Source of the DNA: Shimia sp. R9_2
GTDB taxonomy: Bacteria > Pseudomonadota > Alphaproteobacteria > Rhodobacterales > Rhodobacteraceae
Assembly: GCF_017743735.1 (NCBI RefSeq)
Contig: NZ_JAGHRO010000008.1
Location: forward strand, 62,001-126,000
DNA: 64,000 bases
Direction: 5' to 3'
Below, piece after piece: positions 62,551 through 64,000 of the stretch (the first letter of the stretch is position 1; every line of letters starts with the position of its first letter). A program made the position numbers and the translations under genes. The notes under the pieces were generated by a model that had not been told where the DNA came from, ran no database searches, and was given only the letters and a program-made list of their open reading frames with translations.

Positions 62551-64000
62551 ATGGCTGATAACAAGACACCAGACATTCTGTATACAATTGTAGACGAAGC
62601 GCCGGAGCTGGCATCTGCCTCCTTCCTGCCGATCATCCGCAAGTTCGTGTCTGCCGCTGGCATCACCGTGGGCACACCGGACATTTCGCTGGCCGGCCGC
62701 ATCATCGCAACCTTCCCGGAAAACCTGACCGATGATCAGCGCCAGTCTGATGATTTGGCCGCGCTTGGCGAGCTGGTGAAGACACCTGACGCCAACGTCA
62801 TCAAGCTGCCAAACATCTCCGCCTCCGTGCCACAGCTGGTTGCCGCCATCGAAGAGCTGCAGGCGCAGGGCTACGACATCCCGGCCTACCCGGAAGATCC
62901 GCAGTCTGACGAAGAAAAAGCGATCCGCGCGCGTTATGACGGCATCAAAGGCTCCGCCGTGAACCCGGTGCTGCGTGAAGGCAACTCCGACCGTCGCTCC
63001 GCACGTGCAGTGAAGAACTTTGCGCAGAACAACCCGCACTCCATGGGTGCCTGGGCGTCTGACAGCAAAACCAAAGTCTCCTCCATGCCGGGCAACGACT
63101 TCTACGCAAACGAAGTTTCCGCGACCATCTCCGCCGATCAGGCCGGTGACGCGAAAATCGAATTTGTCGCCAAAGACGGCGCCGTGACCGTTCTGAAAGA
63201 CGGCTGGCCGCTGGAAGAAGGCACTGTGGCTGACGCGACCTTCATGTCCGCGAAAGCGCTCGGCGCGTTCCTTGCTGACGCGATTGAGGACACCAAAGCT
63301 GACGGCACCATGTTCTCTCTGCACATGAAAGCCACCATGATGAAGGTCTCTGACCCGATCATCTTCGGCCACGCGGTCAAAGCATGGCTTGGCCCGGTTT
63401 GGGATGCGCATGGCGACGCCATCGCAGCGGCGGGCGGCTCCCCGAACTCCGGTCTGGGGGCTGTTCTGGCAGCCATCGACACGCTGGACAATGCCGAGGC
63501 GATAAAAGCCGAGATCGCTGCGCTGGAACGTCCTTCCATGTATATGGTGGACAGCGATAAGGGCATCACCAACCTGCACGTGCCGTCCGATGTGATCATC
63601 GACGCCTCCATGCCTGCCGTGATCCGCGCAGGCGGCAAAGGCTGGGATGAAGCCGGCAACAAGGGTGACACCAACTGTGTGATCCCTGATCGCTGCTACG
63701 CCTCTGTGTACGATGAGACCGTGAACTTCTTCAAAGCCAATGGCGCGCTGGATGTGACCACCGCAGGCTCCGTGGCCAACGTGGGCCTGATGGCACAAAA
63801 GGCGGAAGAGTACGGCTCCCATCCAACCACCTTTGAAGCGCCAGCAGACGGCACCATCCGTGTTGTTCTGGCCAACGGTGAAACGCTGCACAGCCACGAC
63901 GTTGAGGCAGGCGACATCTGGCGCTCCTGCACCGTGAAGAAAGCGCCGATCGAGAACTGGATCGAACTGGCACTGGACCGTCAGCGCCTGACCGGTTCCG
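62551..64000 (+). CDS. icd: NADP-dependent isocitrate dehydrogenase, monomeric type (3' end outside window)
   Basis: The frame opens at ATG 62551 ([19 protein letters not shown]) and runs off the right edge after about 483 residues of the expected 740 or so. Recognisable monomeric-IDH segments are '[18 protein letters not shown]', '[20 protein letters not shown]', '[34 protein letters not shown]' and '[15 protein letters not shown]'. It oxidises isocitrate to 2-oxoglutarate making NADPH. This is the single-chain class, unrelated in sequence to the common dimeric Icd. The 187-bp upstream gap carries the glpD terminator and a small hairpin (62487-62499). Confidence 0.95.
   Translation, partial: MADNKTPDILYTIVDEAPELASASFLPIIRKFVSAAGITVGTPDISLAGRIIATFPENLTDDQRQSDDLAALGELVKTPDANVIKLPNISASVPQLVAAIEELQAQGYDIPAYPEDPQSDEEKAIRARYDGIKGSAVNPVLREGNSDRRSARAVKNFAQNNPHSMGAWASDSKTKVSSMPGNDFYANEVSATISADQAGDAKIEFVAKDGAVTVLKDGWPLEEGTVADATFMSAKALGAFLADAIEDTKADGTMFSLHMKATMMKVSDPIIFGHAVKAWLGPVWDAHGDAIAAAGGSPNSGLGAVLAAIDTLDNAEAIKAEIAALERPSMYMVDSDKGITNLHVPSDVIIDASMPAVIRAGGKGWDEAGNKGDTNCVIPDRCYASVYDETVNFFKANGALDVTTAGSVANVGLMAQKAEEYGSHPTTFEAPADGTIRVVLANGETLHSHDVEAGDIWRSCTVKKAPIENWIELALDRQRLTGS

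Noticed and set aside
1-64000. CRISPR arrays, tRNA or rRNA genes, insertion sequences
   Set aside because: Looked for regular direct repeats, cloverleaf-like GTTCRANNC segments and transposase frames; none was convincing.

Overview
This 64 kb window comes from a high-GC alphaproteobacterium, most likely a marine Rhodobacterales (Roseobacter-group) chromosome. The main clues are a nuo operon interrupted by small genes typical of that order, a monomeric NADP-isocitrate dehydrogenase, two Hint-domain proteins, and the DUF484-xerC and birA-coaX-rnj gene orders. No rRNA, tRNA, CRISPR array, prophage or insertion sequence was recognised. Both ends cut a gene: a sodium:solute symporter on the left and isocitrate dehydrogenase on the right.

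Layout. 1-9.4 kb: symporter, AlkC-like DNA glycosylase, an atypical SDR, a Hint-domain protein, release factor 3, an unknown protein with a glycosyltransferase, and an RhlE-type RNA helicase. 9.5-30.2 kb (minus): a very long operon runs nuoA-N and then, past a strong terminator, birA, coaX and RNase J. All 14 complex I genes are present, with seven non-canonical genes between them. 30.5-39.1 kb (mostly minus): leucine/isovalerate catabolism (ivd, mccB, mccA, a GST, HMG-CoA lyase, methylglutaconyl-CoA hydratase) with a divergent ompW inside. 39.3-41.5 kb: MATE exporter and two PaaI-type thioesterases. 41.6-49.2 kb (plus): two small MerR regulators and a fatty-acid beta-oxidation operon (acyl-CoA dehydrogenase, 70-aa protein, GST, thiolase, fadB-type multienzyme). 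49.3-53.7 kb: second Hint protein, acyl-CoA synthetase, DUF484 and XerC. 54-59.4 kb: a cupin and a compact five-gene catabolic operon facing an AsnC/Lrp regulator. 59.5-64 kb: small XRE-type regulator with a cysteine tail, glpR/glpD divergent pair, icd.

How the genes work together. Much of the window feeds acyl-CoA and amino-acid carbon into the TCA cycle and NADH into complex I. The best candidate for an undescribed system is the operon at 54377-58793 with its regulator at 58986-59444. It combines a thioesterase, a PLP lyase, an M24 hydrolase, an Asp/Glu-racemase-family enzyme and a beta-hydroxyacid dehydrogenase. Its logic recalls ectoine utilisation, but several gene products do not match that pathway. 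Other points of interest are the extra genes inside nuo, an apparently split membrane-protein gene at 30570-31082, and several palindromic control sites.
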